This document shows, piece after piece, positions 1-9,722 of a stretch of DNA of 64,000 nucleotides. A model generated the notes under the pieces. That model did no database searches and was not told the origin of the DNA. It was given only the letters and a program-made list of their open reading frames with translations. Position numbers and translations under genes: made by a program. Source of the DNA: Pectobacterium versatile (GTDB taxonomy: Bacteria > Pseudomonadota > Gammaproteobacteria > Enterobacterales > Enterobacteriaceae); the NCBI RefSeq assembly GCF_020166435.1, contig NZ_JAINZP010000001.1:310001-374000 (forward strand). Reading direction: 5' to 3'. Position 1 is the stretch's first letter, and each line of letters opens with the position of its first letter.

Positions 1-333
1 TTGCGCTGAGGTGAGCGTAAACGCCGGATGAGCGGCATGGACGCCGCGAAAGTCTGCGCCGTGCTGGGAGCACGTCGCAGGCGGTCCGAACAGCGGATAC
101 GAACGCCGAAGGCACCGCGAAGCGGCGTAATTCCACGCAAAAAGCCAGGGGTCGCGGGGCGACGGCAATTGAGCCGTCCCGCGTCGGGCGCGTGCGACGT
201 GAGTTGCAGAAGATCTCACTACTTATTGCGCACGAAACCCTCACGGTATTCACAAAAATACTAGGGAAGGGCGGATGCTTCCGCTTGTGTTGAGGACGGC
301 ATACGCCGTCCCGAGTGTTACGAAGGGGGCGGG
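1..333. other. Intergenic GC-rich region downstream of napC
   Basis: I see no convincing gene here. A 78-codon open frame exists but its translation is arginine-rich, low in hydrophobic structure and unlike any family I know. The stretch is full of short inverted repeats: GCGG/CCGC around 271-284, a stem near 150-185 with arms GACGGC and GCCGTC, and a clean 7-bp hairpin at 294-311. It may be a decayed repeat or structured intergenic element. Confidence 0.5.
294..311 (-). terminator. Hairpin downstream of the nap operon
   Basis: A perfect 7-bp stem (GGACGGC / GCCGTCC) with loop ATAC lies about 23 bp past the napC stop codon. It has no clear T-run on the minus strand, so it may be an RNA 3'-end stabiliser or part of a repeat rather than an intrinsic terminator. 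A 16-bp palindrome at 329-344 overlaps the napC stop. Confidence 0.35.
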
Positions 334-936
334 TTATAACCCGCTTTTGACGCCGTGCATGTCCGGCAGTTTGTGTGCGATGCCTTTGTGGCAATCGATA
401 CAGGTTTGACCGAGTTTTATCGCTTCGCTGTGTTTTTCCGCCGCGACCGTTTTTTGCCCTGAGAAGTCCATGTAGTCAAAATTGTGACAGTTACGGCATT
501 CCTGAGAATTGTTATTTTTCATGCGCCGCCATTCGCTCTGCGCCATCGTCAGTCGGTGTGCTTCAAACTTTTGTGGCGTATCAATCGTGCCCATTATTTT
601 GCCGTACAGCTCTTTACTGGCCTGAATCTTACGCACCATTTTCGGCACAAACTCATGCGGAACGTGGCAGTCCGGGCAGGTGGCGCGTACGCCGCTGCGG
701 TTGCTGTAGTGCGCGGTTTCCATATATTCCTGATACACGGTATTGCGCATTTCATGACAGCTGATGCAGAACGCCTCGCTGTTGCTCATTTCCATGCCTT
801 TCTGGGATGTCGCCAGAAAGAAAATACCGCCCGCAAAGCCGATAATGAGCAACGTTCCCAGAGCCAGCCGACTTGGGCGACGCCACCATTGCCACAGCTG
901 GCGCAACAACCGTCCCACTTTTCCTGGTTGTTTCAT
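334..936 (-). CDS. napC: NapC, membrane tetrahaem cytochrome c (quinol dehydrogenase)
   Basis: NapC takes electrons from quinol in the inner membrane and passes them to the periplasmic NapAB nitrate reductase. The 200-residue protein has one N-terminal membrane anchor (about residues 20-40) and four CXXCH haem sites, including CISCH, CPDCH, CRNCH and CIDCH, as in the NapC/NirT family. The length equals E. coli NapC from the ATG at 936, which has a GAGG ribosome site 6 bases upstream. A GTG four codons earlier is a less likely start. It is the last gene of the nap operon, 8 bp after napB. Confidence 0.97.
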   Translation of the reverse strand: MKQPGKVGRLLRQLWQWWRRPSRLALGTLLIIGFAGGIFFLATSQKGMEMSNSEAFCISCHEMRNTVYQEYMETAHYSNRSGVRATCPDCHVPHEFVPKMVRKIQASKELYGKIMGTIDTPQKFEAHRLTMAQSEWRRMKNNNSQECRNCHNFDYMDFSGQKTVAAEKHSEAIKLGQTCIDCHKGIAHKLPDMHGVKSGL

Positions 937-944
937 AGCAAACC

Positions 945-1382
945 TCACTGTCCAAAGCCTTTAGAAGGGGCGAACGTGTTACCGGTAATCGGCGAACTGT
1001 CCGCTTGCGGCACGTGACATTGCAGGCAGAAATGGCGTGCAGGTGCGACATTGCTCAGCACTTTGCCGTCTCTGTCGACAAAATGGGTTGGGCTGACGCG
1101 GGGGGCGCTGGTGGAACGATAGCTCTCCACGCCGTGACACTGTAGGCAACGGTTAAAGGTCGGGGTGACCTGATAGCCATCCACGCTATGCGGGATCATC
1201 GGTGGCTGGTTGACATAGTTGAGCGCCATACGCTCCTGCTGCTTCGGCATCCGGCTATTTCCCGGCTGTGTCGCGGCGACTTCCGGCGATTGGCTTAAAT
1301 CGACCTGTGCAGTTGCTATCGCACTGCCCATTATCGCCAGGGCGGTGATCCAGCGAAACCATCCCATTCTCAGGCTTTTCAT
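945..1382 (-). CDS. napB: NapB, dihaem cytochrome c subunit of periplasmic nitrate reductase
   Basis: NapB is the small periplasmic electron-transfer subunit that delivers electrons from NapC to NapA. The 145-residue protein has an N-terminal signal peptide, then two CXXCH haem motifs (CLQCHGV and CLQCHVP) and the family segment MPLNYVNQPPMIPHSV-like region near the middle. I place the start at the ATG at 1382, which has GGGAG 7 bases upstream and gives a 4-bp ATGA overlap with the napH stop. An ATG 21 bp further upstream would overlap napH more. Confidence 0.96.
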   Translation of the reverse strand: MKSLRMGWFRWITALAIMGSAIATAQVDLSQSPEVAATQPGNSRMPKQQERMALNYVNQPPMIPHSVDGYQVTPTFNRCLQCHGVESYRSTSAPRVSPTHFVDRDGKVLSNVAPARHFCLQCHVPQADSSPITGNTFAPSKGFGQ

Positions 1383-2242
1383 GACTTTGCTCCCGATTTC
1401 CATCTAAGGGTTATTTTAAAAACGTCTTCAGCGCAGACATCAATACAGCGTCCGCATGTTATGCAGTCTCGGTCAGTGACCTGTACCGGACTGTGTTTAT
1501 CGAGCAAGGGCGCGCGAAGTACCTGTGGCTCTGGACAGACATGAAAGCAGTCCATACAGCGCGTACAGCGTTCACGCTCGGTGGCATCCACAACCAGTGC
1601 GCCTTTGCTGCCAAGCGCGCCATACAGCGCGCCCGTTGGACAAAGGTGTCCGCACCAGCCGTGTTCCACGACCAATAAATCAAACAGAAATAGCGCCAGC
1701 AGCAGCCAGATACCTGCACCAAACCCGAAAATCAGCCCGCGACCCATCAGTGAAACCGGGTTGACCCATTCCCACAGCAGCCCGCCCGTCAGCGCACTGC
1801 CTGCCACGATCATAATCAACAGCAGATAGCGCAGATTGCGGGGGAGCGTTGCCGAGGCGGTGATGCCGAAACGGCGACGCAGCCAGGCGGCTAAATCGGT
1901 GAGCGGATTCACAGGACAGACCCAGCTACAGAACAGGCGCTTGCCTGCCAGCGCATAGCTCAGCGCGATAATCAGCGCACCGACCAGCGCGAGGGCGGCA
2001 GGCAGATGACCGCTAGCCAAACTTTGCAGCACCATCAGCGGATCGCTGAGCGGCACGGTGTCGAGCAAGCGGCTGGCACTGTAGTTACCGCGCAGAATCC
2101 AGAAGCCTAACAGCGGGCCGCTGAGGAACATGAGCAGCACCAGAGACTGTGTCAGTCGACGTAAGACCAGCCAGCGGTGGCTGCGCCACCAGCCTTTTTT
2201 CGTCCGGGCTTCTCGTCCGGCGTCTTGCTTACGATTTGCCAT
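1379..2242 (-). CDS. napH: NapH, membrane ferredoxin-type quinol dehydrogenase component
   Basis: NapH is a polytopic inner-membrane iron-sulfur protein that, with NapG, forms a second quinol-oxidising route to NapAB. The 287-residue sequence shows about four membrane segments, a cytoplasmic CPVNP motif pair typical of NapH/NosR-type proteins (CSWVCPVNP and [10 protein letters not shown]), and two C-terminal 4Fe-4S motifs ([12 protein letters not shown] and [15 protein letters not shown]). The gene overlaps napG by 14 bp and napB by 4 bp, consistent with translational coupling. Confidence 0.96.
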   Translation of the reverse strand: MANRKQDAGREARTKKGWWRSHRWLVLRRLTQSLVLLMFLSGPLLGFWILRGNYSASRLLDTVPLSDPLMVLQSLASGHLPAALALVGALIIALSYALAGKRLFCSWVCPVNPLTDLAAWLRRRFGITASATLPRNLRYLLLIMIVAGSALTGGLLWEWVNPVSLMGRGLIFGFGAGIWLLLALFLFDLLVVEHGWCGHLCPTGALYGALGSKGALVVDATERERCTRCMDCFHVCPEPQVLRAPLLDKHSPVQVTDRDCITCGRCIDVCAEDVFKITLRWKSGAKS

Positions 2243-2921
2243 CGCGTGCCTCCAGCCAACTGAAACGGTAGTGGTGTCCGAGTTCGCCTTTTGCCAGCGC
2301 GCGCGGCAAGACCTTTATCGCTGGCTGTTCCAGCACACAGGCTTTTTCACATTTGCCACAGCCGGTACAGACATCGCTATGCACCGTCGGCAGAAAACGG
2401 GCATGTTTTCCGGTTCTGGCATTGCGCTCTGGTTCCAGCGTGATGGCGCTATCGATGAGGGGGCAGACGCGATAGCAGACATCGCAGCGTAACCCCTGAT
2501 AGTTCAGGCAGTTTTCCTGATCGAGCAGCACCGCTAATCCCATGCGGGCGTCATCAATAGCGTCCAGCGGCTGTAATGCACCACTGGGGCAGGCGACCAC
2601 GCAGGGAATGTCCTCACACATCTCACACGGGATATCGCGTGCGACAAAGTAAGGGCTACCGGCTGCGGAGCCGGAGACCAGCGTTGCCAGCTTTAGCGTG
2701 TCGTACGGACAGGCCTGAACACATTGGCCACAGCGTATGCAGGCACCGGAAAACGCCGCCTCAGACAGTGCACCCGGCGGCCGTAGCCGGAGTACGTCTG
2801 CCTGAGCGCGTCGCTGCTGAATGCCGAGAACCGTCACCGCTGCTGATAAGCCAGCAACGGCGCGGACGGCGTCACGCAGAAAGCGACGGCGAGCGGGTGA
2901 TGAATTCTCCGGGCGTGCCAT
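2229..2921 (-). CDS. napG: NapG, periplasmic ferredoxin-type protein
   Basis: NapG is the periplasmic iron-sulfur partner of NapH. The 230-residue protein starts with a twin-arginine signal (RRRFLRD around residues 12-18) and carries four CX2CX2CX3C-type clusters, for example [12 protein letters not shown] and [12 protein letters not shown], the expected set for four 4Fe-4S centres. It starts 5 bp after the napA stop, so it sits in the same transcript. The TAT signal fits export after cofactor insertion. Confidence 0.96.
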   Translation of the reverse strand: MARPENSSPARRRFLRDAVRAVAGLSAAVTVLGIQQRRAQADVLRLRPPGALSEAAFSGACIRCGQCVQACPYDTLKLATLVSGSAAGSPYFVARDIPCEMCEDIPCVVACPSGALQPLDAIDDARMGLAVLLDQENCLNYQGLRCDVCYRVCPLIDSAITLEPERNARTGKHARFLPTVHSDVCTGCGKCEKACVLEQPAIKVLPRALAKGELGHHYRFSWLEARDGKS

Positions 2922-2926
2922 GCGCG

Positions 2927-5413
2927 TTACACCTTAGCCAGCTTGACGGCACACTTCTTAAAGTCCGCTTCTTTCGACAGCGGATCGGTCGCATCCAGCG
3001 TCAGGACGTTAGTCATTTGTGCGGCATCGAAGAACGGCATATAGACCAGCCCACGTGGTGGCTTATTGCGACCGCGTGTCTCAACAATCGAGACGACTTC
3101 ACCACGGCGCGAGATAATGCGGACCTTCTCGCCGCGACGTAGATCGCGCGCTTTGGCATCCTGCGGGTGCATAAATAGCACGGCCTCGGGGAAGGCGCGG
3201 TGCAGTTCCGGTACGCGACGCGTCATGCTGCCGGTGTGCCAGTGTTCCAGCACGCGGCCGGTGGAGAGCCAGAGATCGTATTCGTCGTCCGGCGCTTCTG
3301 CGGCAGGCTCGTACGGCAGCGCAAAAATAACCGCCTTGCCATCCGGTTTGCCGTAGAAACGGTAGGCTTCTCCCGCTTTGACGTAAGGATCGTGCCCTTC
3401 GCTATAGCGCCACTGTGTTTCCTTGCCGTCAACGACCGGCCAGCGCAGCCCGCGAACCTTGTGGTAGGTATCGAACGGCGCTAGGTCGTGACCGTGCCCG
3501 CGGCCAAACGCGGCGTATTCTTCAAACAGGCCTTTTTGCAGGTAAAAACCGAAGTCGCGAGATTCATCGTTCAACTGGTTTTCCGCTAATTCGCTGAGCG
3601 GGAAGCGCGTGGTGACATCGTTAGCAAACAGCACGTCGTAGAGGGTCTTGCCGCGGTAGGCCGGTTTCTGCGCCAGAAGTTCTTCCGGCCACACTTCCTC
3701 GATGGCGAAGCGCTTGGCAAAGCTCACCACCTGCCACAGATCCGATTTTGACTCGCCCGGCGCTTTAACCTGCTGACGCCAGAACTGCGTCCGGCGCTCG
3801 GCATTGCCGTAGGCACCTTCTTTTTCCACCCACATTGCGGTAGGCAAAATCAGGTCAGCGGACAAGGCGCTGATCGTCGGGTAGGGATCGGAAACGACGA
3901 TGAAGTTACGCGGATCGCGCCAGCCCGGCATACGCTCCTGATTGATGTTCGGGCCGGCCTGCATGTTGTTGTTACACATTACCCAATAGGCATTCAGCGT
4001 GCCGTCCTTCAGCGCCCGATCCTGTGCGACGGCGTGTAAGCCGATTTTTTCAGGAATCGTGCCTGTCGGTAACTGCCACAGCTTTTCCGCCATCGCGCGG
4101 TGTTTCTCGTTAGTCACCACCATGTCTGCTGGCAGGCGGTGGGCGAAGGTGCCGACTTCACGCGCGGTGCCGCAGGCAGAAGGTTGCCCGGTTAACGAGA
4201 ACGGCCCGCAGCCCGGCTGAGAGATCTTGCCCGTCAGCAGGTGGATGTTATAAACCAGATTGTTCGCCCAGACGCCGCGCGTGTGCTGGTTAAAGCCCAT
4301 CGTCCAGTAAGAGATCACTTTTTTCTTCGGATCGGCATAGAGTTTTGCCAGCGCTTCCAACTGGTCGGCGGGAACGCCGCTGAGCGCGACCGTTTTTTCC
4401 AGCGTGTAGTCGGCGACAAAGGCTTTGTACTCTTCAAAACTCATCGGCTCAGATGCATCGGAACCCGGATTTTTCGCCGCTTTTTCCAACGGATGTGTCG
4501 GACGTAGGCCATAACCGATATCGGTCACGCCTCGGCGCAGGTTGACGTGGCGGGTAAAGAAAGCCTCATTCACCGCATTGTTTTGGATAATGTAGTTGGC
4601 GATGTAGTTGAGAATGGCCAGATCGGTTTGCGGTGTAAACACCATGCCGTTATCCGCCAGTTCAAAACTGCGGTGCTGGTAGGTGGACAGCACGGCGACC
4701 GTGACATTGCTGTTCGACAGACGGCGGTCGGTGATGCGTGACCAGAGAATCGGGTGCATCTCCGCCATGTTAGAGCCCCACAGGACAAACGCATCGGTCT
4801 GCTCGATATCGTCGTAGCAGCCCATCGGTTCATCCATCCCGAAGGTACGCATAAAGCCGACGACCGCTGATGCCATACAGTGGCGCGCGTTGGGGTCAAT
4901 ATTGTTGGAGCGGAAGCCCGCTTTGAACAGTTTGGCGGCCGCATAGCCTTCCCAAATGGTTGATTGCCCAGAGCCAAACATGCCTATCGCGTTCGGGCCT
5001 TTCTCCTTCAGTGCGGTTTTGAATTTCTCCGCCATGATGTCAAATGCCTGATCCCAGGAAATCGGAGTAAATTCGCCTTCTTTATCGAATTTGCCGTCAC
5101 GCATACGCAGCAAAGGTTGGGTCAGGCGATCCTGTCCGTACATGATTTTTGGCAGGAAATAGCCCTTGATGCAGTTTAATCCACGGTTAACCGGCGCTTC
5201 AGGATCGCCCTGACTGGCGACGATGCGGCCGTTTTGCGTCCCCACCAACACACCGCACCCTACGCCACAGAAGCGGCAAGGGGCTTTATCCCAGTGGATA
5301 GCATCCGACTGTTCGGTCACGGCACGAACCGCGGTGGGTATGGTGATGCCTGCGACCGCGGCTGCCGCTGCGACCGCGTTCGCCTTCATAAAGTGTCGTC
5401 GACTGAGTTTCAT
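2927..5413 (-). CDS. napA: NapA, catalytic molybdopterin subunit of periplasmic nitrate reductase
   Basis: NapA reduces nitrate to nitrite in the periplasm using bis-MGD molybdenum and one 4Fe-4S cluster. The 828-residue protein has a TAT signal (SRRHFMK at residues 4-10), cluster cysteines at C46, C49, C53 and C81, and the likely molybdenum ligand C179 in NARHCMAS. Length and motifs match E. coli NapA. The start overlaps the napD stop by 4 bp, and NapD is the chaperone for this signal peptide, so the order makes functional sense. Confidence 0.98.
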   Translation of the reverse strand: MKLSRRHFMKANAVAAAAAVAGITIPTAVRAVTEQSDAIHWDKAPCRFCGVGCGVLVGTQNGRIVASQGDPEAPVNRGLNCIKGYFLPKIMYGQDRLTQPLLRMRDGKFDKEGEFTPISWDQAFDIMAEKFKTALKEKGPNAIGMFGSGQSTIWEGYAAAKLFKAGFRSNNIDPNARHCMASAVVGFMRTFGMDEPMGCYDDIEQTDAFVLWGSNMAEMHPILWSRITDRRLSNSNVTVAVLSTYQHRSFELADNGMVFTPQTDLAILNYIANYIIQNNAVNEAFFTRHVNLRRGVTDIGYGLRPTHPLEKAAKNPGSDASEPMSFEEYKAFVADYTLEKTVALSGVPADQLEALAKLYADPKKKVISYWTMGFNQHTRGVWANNLVYNIHLLTGKISQPGCGPFSLTGQPSACGTAREVGTFAHRLPADMVVTNEKHRAMAEKLWQLPTGTIPEKIGLHAVAQDRALKDGTLNAYWVMCNNNMQAGPNINQERMPGWRDPRNFIVVSDPYPTISALSADLILPTAMWVEKEGAYGNAERRTQFWRQQVKAPGESKSDLWQVVSFAKRFAIEEVWPEELLAQKPAYRGKTLYDVLFANDVTTRFPLSELAENQLNDESRDFGFYLQKGLFEEYAAFGRGHGHDLAPFDTYHKVRGLRWPVVDGKETQWRYSEGHDPYVKAGEAYRFYGKPDGKAVIFALPYEPAAEAPDDEYDLWLSTGRVLEHWHTGSMTRRVPELHRAFPEAVLFMHPQDAKARDLRRGEKVRIISRRGEVVSIVETRGRNKPPRGLVYMPFFDAAQMTNVLTLDATDPLSKEADFKKCAVKLAKV

Positions 5414-5730
5414 AGTATTTCCTCACCCTGAGCTTGTTGATCAAGAGGTTGTTCATCGAAAGCAAAAGATTGTTCATCAAAAGGCTGTTCATCAAGCTGG
5501 TGATAAACCAGCGAAACCGCCAGTACGCCTGTAAGCTCGCGTATTGACGCTATTTGTTTTAACAGCGTGTCTTCTGAATCTGACTCCAATACCACGACCA
5601 TTTTTCCGGTATCGCTATCGCTGGCACCCACTTCTAGATTGGGCTGCGTCGCTAACGCCTCGCCAACGGCTGCCATCTGCGCCGTGTTGACGTGAACTAC
5701 TACACTGCAAACATGCCAGACTGTGCTCAT
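5410..5730 (-). CDS. napD: NapD, signal-peptide chaperone for NapA
   Basis: NapD binds the NapA twin-arginine signal in the cytoplasm and holds back export until cofactor loading is complete. The 106-residue protein has the NapD core ([16 protein letters not shown] near residues 7-22, then a GKMVVVLES strand). Its C-terminal tail is unusual: residues after about 80 form a glutamine/glutamate-rich near-repeat ([17 protein letters not shown]) encoded by a repetitive stretch at 5425-5495. E. coli NapD is shorter (87 residues), so this tail is an extension. Confidence 0.95.
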   Translation of the reverse strand: MSTVWHVCSVVVHVNTAQMAAVGEALATQPNLEVGASDSDTGKMVVVLESDSEDTLLKQIASIRELTGVLAVSLVYHQLDEQPFDEQSFAFDEQPLDQQAQGEEIL

Positions 5731-6263
5731 CGGTTTTCCTGTTGCGTCGGCAGACGCGCTGGCGCGGTGTGATATCCCGCTGTGATTTTTTTCATCGATA
5801 TGGCGCCGACAGGGCAGCCGGAAATGCAGGCGCCGCAGGTGGTACAGGCGTCGTCGTCGATGGACGGTGCAGCAACGCGCCCAATGGTGGGGCGGAATCG
5901 TATCGCGCCTGTTTCACACGCATCCTGACAGCTGCGGCATTCCACCTGATGCAGTGATAAACAGGCATCCTGGATCGTCAGGTGGTATTCCCACGGCGAG
6001 GTGTGACTCTCCGCGAACAGCGCTTCTGGACACGCGCGAGCACAGTCGTAGCAGAATGTGCATTCACCGTGTTGGAAATCGACAGTGGGAAAACCGCCTG
6101 AACCACGCTGGATAATCCCCGCGCCGCAGGCATCAACGCAGACGTTGCAGCGCGTGCACTGGCTCAGGAAATGGCTTTCCACACCGCTCCACGGCGGACG
6201 CAACGCGTTGTCTGCCCGCTGTAGGCCACCAGTCAGTAGGGAACGCCGGGAGAGGTTAGTCAT
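5727..6263 (-). CDS. napF: NapF, ferredoxin-type accessory protein
   Basis: NapF is a cytoplasmic iron-sulfur protein that interacts with NapA during its maturation. The sequence has four CX2CX2CX3C-type motifs (CTRCNVCVDACG, CTFCYDCARACP, CRSCQDACE, CTTCGACISGCP). I choose the ATG at 6263, giving 178 residues starting MTNLSRRSLL, because it aligns with other NapF starts. A GTG at 6284 would add seven residues, and neither start has a strong ribosome site. It is the first gene of napFDAGHBC, and its stop overlaps the napD start by 4 bp. Confidence 0.94.
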   Translation of the reverse strand: MTNLSRRSLLTGGLQRADNALRPPWSGVESHFLSQCTRCNVCVDACGAGIIQRGSGGFPTVDFQHGECTFCYDCARACPEALFAESHTSPWEYHLTIQDACLSLHQVECRSCQDACETGAIRFRPTIGRVAAPSIDDDACTTCGACISGCPVGAISMKKITAGYHTAPARLPTQQENR

Positions 6264-6510
6264 GGCAGTTTTTCGCTCTGGCACTCAATGAAATATCCAA
6301 TAGAAAACACGCTGTTTTTGTAGGGGTTACACTATTCCTCTTAGGCTGTATGCGATAATCACCCTTTAGAGGTAAATGGTGGTGCCGGATCAAGCTTATG
6401 TAGGATTCGCGCCTTATCGGCTTGCGGGAGTAAGTGGGGATCGTGATAGTACGCTGAAATGCTGATCTACTTATTTAGAGTAGGTATGACGCCAAAGAGG
6501 ATTATTCGTT
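6264..6510. promoter_or_regulatory. Divergent control region between napF and narQ
   Basis: This short region must hold both the nap and narQ promoters. I see single matches to the NarL/NarP heptamer: AGAGGTA near 6366-6372 and TACTTAT at 6468-6474. The latter lies in an inverted repeat CTACT-N7-AGTAG at 6467-6483, about 28 bp before narQ. NarP regulation of nap is established in E. coli; the sites here are candidates only. I saw no clean FNR box. Confidence 0.35.
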
Positions 6511-8232
6511 GTGATGGTCAAACGTCCTGTTTCTACCAGTCTGGCTCGCGCGTTTTTTTATATCGCGTTGCTTTCATTTCTGACGACGGGCATTGCGCTG
6601 TTGACGTTAGCCAGCGGTTTACGCGATGCGGAAGCGATCAACGTTGCTGGATCGATGCGTATGCAAAGCTATCGCATGGGGTATGACCTACAGGGCGATC
6701 GTGCCGCGTTAGAACCGCATCGCCGCCTCTATGCGCAAACGCTGGATTCCCCGGTTTTTCACCTGTTGGATCGCTGGTATGTACCGCGCGATGTGCGCGA
6801 TCGTTATGCGGCGCTGTTACAGAGTTGGAAAACGATGGATGAGCGCCTGAATGCGGGGGATCGGGTGTGGTATCAGGACAATATTGTTCGCTATGTCACG
6901 CAGATCGATCTCTTTGTGCTGGCGTTGCAGCACTATTCCGAACGCAAGATGATGATAGTCGTTGTGACATCAATAATTGGCTCGATCACTATCTATATAC
7001 TGATCTTCTTTACGCTGCGCCGCATTCGTCGCCAGGTGGTCGTGCCGTTGAATAAGCTGATGGCGGCCTGTTCGTCCATCGAGAAAGGGCGTTTTACCCA
7101 TTCGCGGCTGGACGTCAATCTGCCTAACGAATTGGGGTTACTGGCGCAAACCTTCAGTAGCATGACTGACGAACTGCAAAAACTCTATCGCTCTCTGGAA
7201 GATAAGGTTCGTCAGAAAACGCTGCGCTTGCAGGAAGTGAACCGCATGCTGAAGGTGCTGTACAACTGCTCTCAGGCGATGAACGTCAGCACGATCGACA
7301 GGCATTGCTTTCAGCAGATTCTGCAAATTGTTCACCGCTATGAAACGGTCGTTTGTCTGGAAATGCGGGTAGGGGAGAACTGGCGGTTGTGTGAAGGCCA
7401 GCCGGATGAGCAGATCGCGTGGCGGGCATTGCCGATCCGTTTGCAAGAGGTCGAGTTTGGACAGCTGCGGTGGCAGGCATCAGCGCAGCAGCCGTCGGCG
7501 CAGCTGATGGAAAGTGTCGCTAATATGTTGGGTCGCGGGCTCTATTTCAATCAGGCGCAGAAGCACTACCAGCAGCTGTTACTGATGGAAGAGCGCGCCA
7601 CCATTGCACGTGAACTGCATGACTCACTGGCTCAGGTGCTGTCTTATCTGAATATCCAGATGGCGTTATTAAAACGTGCAGTATCGGAAGAAAATGCGCA
7701 GGCTCGGCAGATCATCACAGATTTTGAACAGGCGTTAAGCGATGCTTATCGCCAACTGAGAGAGCTGCTGGGAACCTTCCGGCTGACGCTGCAACAGGCC
7801 GATTTGCCGGCGGCGATGCAGGAGATGATTGAGCCGCTAAGAGCGCAGACGCCAGCGACGATTGATATCGATTGCCGTATTCCTACGCAGGTGCTGGATG
7901 CATCACAGCAGGTTCACTTGCTGCAAATCATCCGTGAAGCGGTGCTGAATGCCATTAAACACGCGCAGGCGACGACGATTACCGTCAACTGTCGTACGCA
8001 GCCAGATGGGCGTTACTGTGTTGATATTCGTGATGACGGCTGCGGCATTATCAATCAGGAGGAACCCGCAGGACATTATGGTTTAAATATTATGCAGGAG
8101 CGCGCCGAACGGTTAGGAGGAACGTTATCTATTGGCCTCCACCCTGAAGGGGGAACGCAGGTTAGCGTCTGTTTTTCGACGCCGACGACCGCGCGTGAAC
8201 GCGACAACACGAACAATCTCTACCCTGAATAA
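6511..8232 (+). CDS. narQ: NarQ, nitrate/nitrite sensor histidine kinase
   Basis: NarQ senses periplasmic nitrate or nitrite and phosphorylates NarP/NarL-type regulators. The 573-residue protein has a membrane segment near residues 13-33, the nitrate-binding P-box (NVAGSMRMQSYRMG), a second membrane segment near 146-168, a HAMP linker, a cysteine-containing central region, the HisKA_3 box RELHDSLAQVLS with phosphoacceptor H370, and a C-terminal ATPase domain (NAIKHA, DDGCGI). It resembles E. coli NarQ rather than NarX from residue 3 on. The start is GTG at 6511; the ATG next to it is an equal alternative. narP follows 87 bp downstream. Confidence 0.95.
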   Translation: MMVKRPVSTSLARAFFYIALLSFLTTGIALLTLASGLRDAEAINVAGSMRMQSYRMGYDLQGDRAALEPHRRLYAQTLDSPVFHLLDRWYVPRDVRDRYAALLQSWKTMDERLNAGDRVWYQDNIVRYVTQIDLFVLALQHYSERKMMIVVVTSIIGSITIYILIFFTLRRIRRQVVVPLNKLMAACSSIEKGRFTHSRLDVNLPNELGLLAQTFSSMTDELQKLYRSLEDKVRQKTLRLQEVNRMLKVLYNCSQAMNVSTIDRHCFQQILQIVHRYETVVCLEMRVGENWRLCEGQPDEQIAWRALPIRLQEVEFGQLRWQASAQQPSAQLMESVANMLGRGLYFNQAQKHYQQLLLMEERATIARELHDSLAQVLSYLNIQMALLKRAVSEENAQARQIITDFEQALSDAYRQLRELLGTFRLTLQQADLPAAMQEMIEPLRAQTPATIDIDCRIPTQVLDASQQVHLLQIIREAVLNAIKHAQATTITVNCRTQPDGRYCVDIRDDGCGIINQEEPAGHYGLNIMQERAERLGGTLSIGLHPEGGTQVSVCFSTPTTARERDNTNNLYPE

Positions 8233-8319
8233 TTCGAGCGGCATACACGTAACTTGAAAGATGACAGGGATAAATCATAAATAAAAAATAATAAGATCCA
8301 TATTACATTGGGGCTGGGC

Positions 8320-8952
8320 ATGTCAGAAAAACCATCTTATCGTGTGCTGATCGTTGACGATCATCCGCTTATGCGCCGGGGAATCCGTCAGTTACTGGCA
8401 ACTGACGCCATCTTTGACGTGATTGGGGAAGCCAGCAACGGCATGGAGGCGTTAAGCCTCGCGAATCGGGATTCTCCTGATATCATCTTGCTCGATCTCA
8501 ACATGAAAGGATTAAGCGGGTTGGATACGCTTCACGCGCTGCGGCGTGATGGGATCTGCGCTCGCGTTATTGTGCTGACGGTTTCTGATGCACCCAGCGA
8601 TATTTATACGCTGATGGATGCGGGGGCCGATGGCTATCTGCTTAAAGACAGCGCCCCAGAACACTTATTGGAGGCCATTCGCAACGGTGATGCCTTTAGT
8701 GAACAGGTGCGAGAGGTACTGCGCCACCGAATTGCTATACAGGACACGCCGTCGCCTTTTACCGTATTGACGGAGCGCGAATTGGATGTACTTCAGGAAG
8801 TGGCTTCAGGGTTGTCCAACAAACAAATTGCTGGCGTGCTGTATATCTCAGAAGAGACGGTAAAGGTGCATATCCGCAACATGCTGCGCAAGCTAAATGT
8901 GCGCTCCCGCGTTGCCGCCACGGTGCTGTATCTGGAGACTCGCGGCCAGTAA
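8320..8952 (+). CDS. narP: NarP, nitrate/nitrite response regulator
   Basis: NarP is the DNA-binding response regulator paired with NarQ and controls nap and other anaerobic respiratory genes. The 210-residue protein has a receiver domain with DDHPLMRRG near the N-terminus, phosphoacceptor D59 in LLDLNMKG and the conserved lysine in LLKDS, then a LuxR-type HTH (LTERELDVLQEVASGLSNKQ). An upstream TTG would add four residues, but the ATG at 8320 (MSEKPSYRV) fits the family. In E. coli narP and narQ are unlinked; here they form one unit beside nap. Confidence 0.95.
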   Translation: MSEKPSYRVLIVDDHPLMRRGIRQLLATDAIFDVIGEASNGMEALSLANRDSPDIILLDLNMKGLSGLDTLHALRRDGICARVIVLTVSDAPSDIYTLMDAGADGYLLKDSAPEHLLEAIRNGDAFSEQVREVLRHRIAIQDTPSPFTVLTERELDVLQEVASGLSNKQIAGVLYISEETVKVHIRNMLRKLNVRSRVAATVLYLETRGQ

Positions 8953-9053
8953 GGCCGCTGCTCGTTAACGGCGGATTGTCGCCCGCCGAAAAAAACGATT
9001 TACGTGTCTTAAACGATGGAACCTCTACCCCAAAGGGGCTGGAGGTCTCAGGC

Positions 9054-9722
9054 TCAGAACTGGCTTAGCATTTCGTCAAACGTCTCCCTGGCGAAATCAT
9101 TGCGCCATGCCTTGTCTTTATCTTGAGGCACTTTGCTCAGTGAAAAGGTTCCCTGATAGGTAAAACTGACGGGCGCTGAGTAAGCATCCTGTAGTTTTTT
9201 CAGTTCACTGCTGCACTGTGAGGCGCTGCAATTACTTTTTGCCAGCCGCTGCACACCTTCTGCCCAGGTTTCATTCGTTTTCACCAGAACGCATTCAAAT
9301 GTCACCTGAGTGGTTAGTATGCCGTTACTGTCCTTTTCTGGCTCGCCAGCTGACAGGGATTTGCATTCGGATTTTTGTCTGGCCTGCTGCACGGTCGTCA
9401 TCAAGCTTTCCAGAGGCGATCGGAGCCCTTCTCTAAGCGGTTCTGGAAACAAGGCCTGCGCCATTTCGGCTATTTCACCAGGAAAGGCTTTATCGGCTTC
9501 TTTCAGTTCAGCCGCGTTTGCATAGTCGGCACTTCGGCCTGAACGCAGACGGTCGGGGCGAAGGTAATCATTTAGCTGACGAATAGCCTGATCGTCATGG
9601 TTGACCAGAGTCTTAATATAAAGATCGGATACGGCCGTTGGTGGAATGGTCTCGTCGGCATGAGACGAAAATGCGGCGGAAAGCGCAAGTAAAGGCATTG
9701 TAACTTTAATGAAAGGTTTCAT
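9054..9722 (-). CDS. Secreted protein of unknown function
   Basis: I do not recognise this 222-residue protein. It begins with a clear signal peptide (MKPFIKVTMPLLALSAAFSSHA, cleavage predicted after SHA), so it is probably periplasmic. The mature part is mostly polar and helical. It contains four cysteines in its second half (within SECKSL, FECVLV, SNCSASQC), which could form disulfides in the periplasm. No lipobox or membrane segment is visible. It stands alone, convergent with narP, and its leader region has no recognisable partner gene. Confidence 0.75.
   Translation of the reverse strand: MKPFIKVTMPLLALSAAFSSHADETIPPTAVSDLYIKTLVNHDDQAIRQLNDYLRPDRLRSGRSADYANAAELKEADKAFPGEIAEMAQALFPEPLREGLRSPLESLMTTVQQARQKSECKSLSAGEPEKDSNGILTTQVTFECVLVKTNETWAEGVQRLAKSNCSASQCSSELKKLQDAYSAPVSFTYQGTFSLSKVPQDKDKAWRNDFARETFDEMLSQF

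Noticed and set aside
28..264. 78-codon ORF upstream of the nap operon 3' end
   Set aside because: No ribosome site, arginine-rich chance-like composition, and the region is full of inverted repeats.
6264..6510. FNR box in the nap/narQ intergenic region
   Set aside because: Only a TTGATC half-site is present; no TTGAT-N4-ATCAA palindrome was found.
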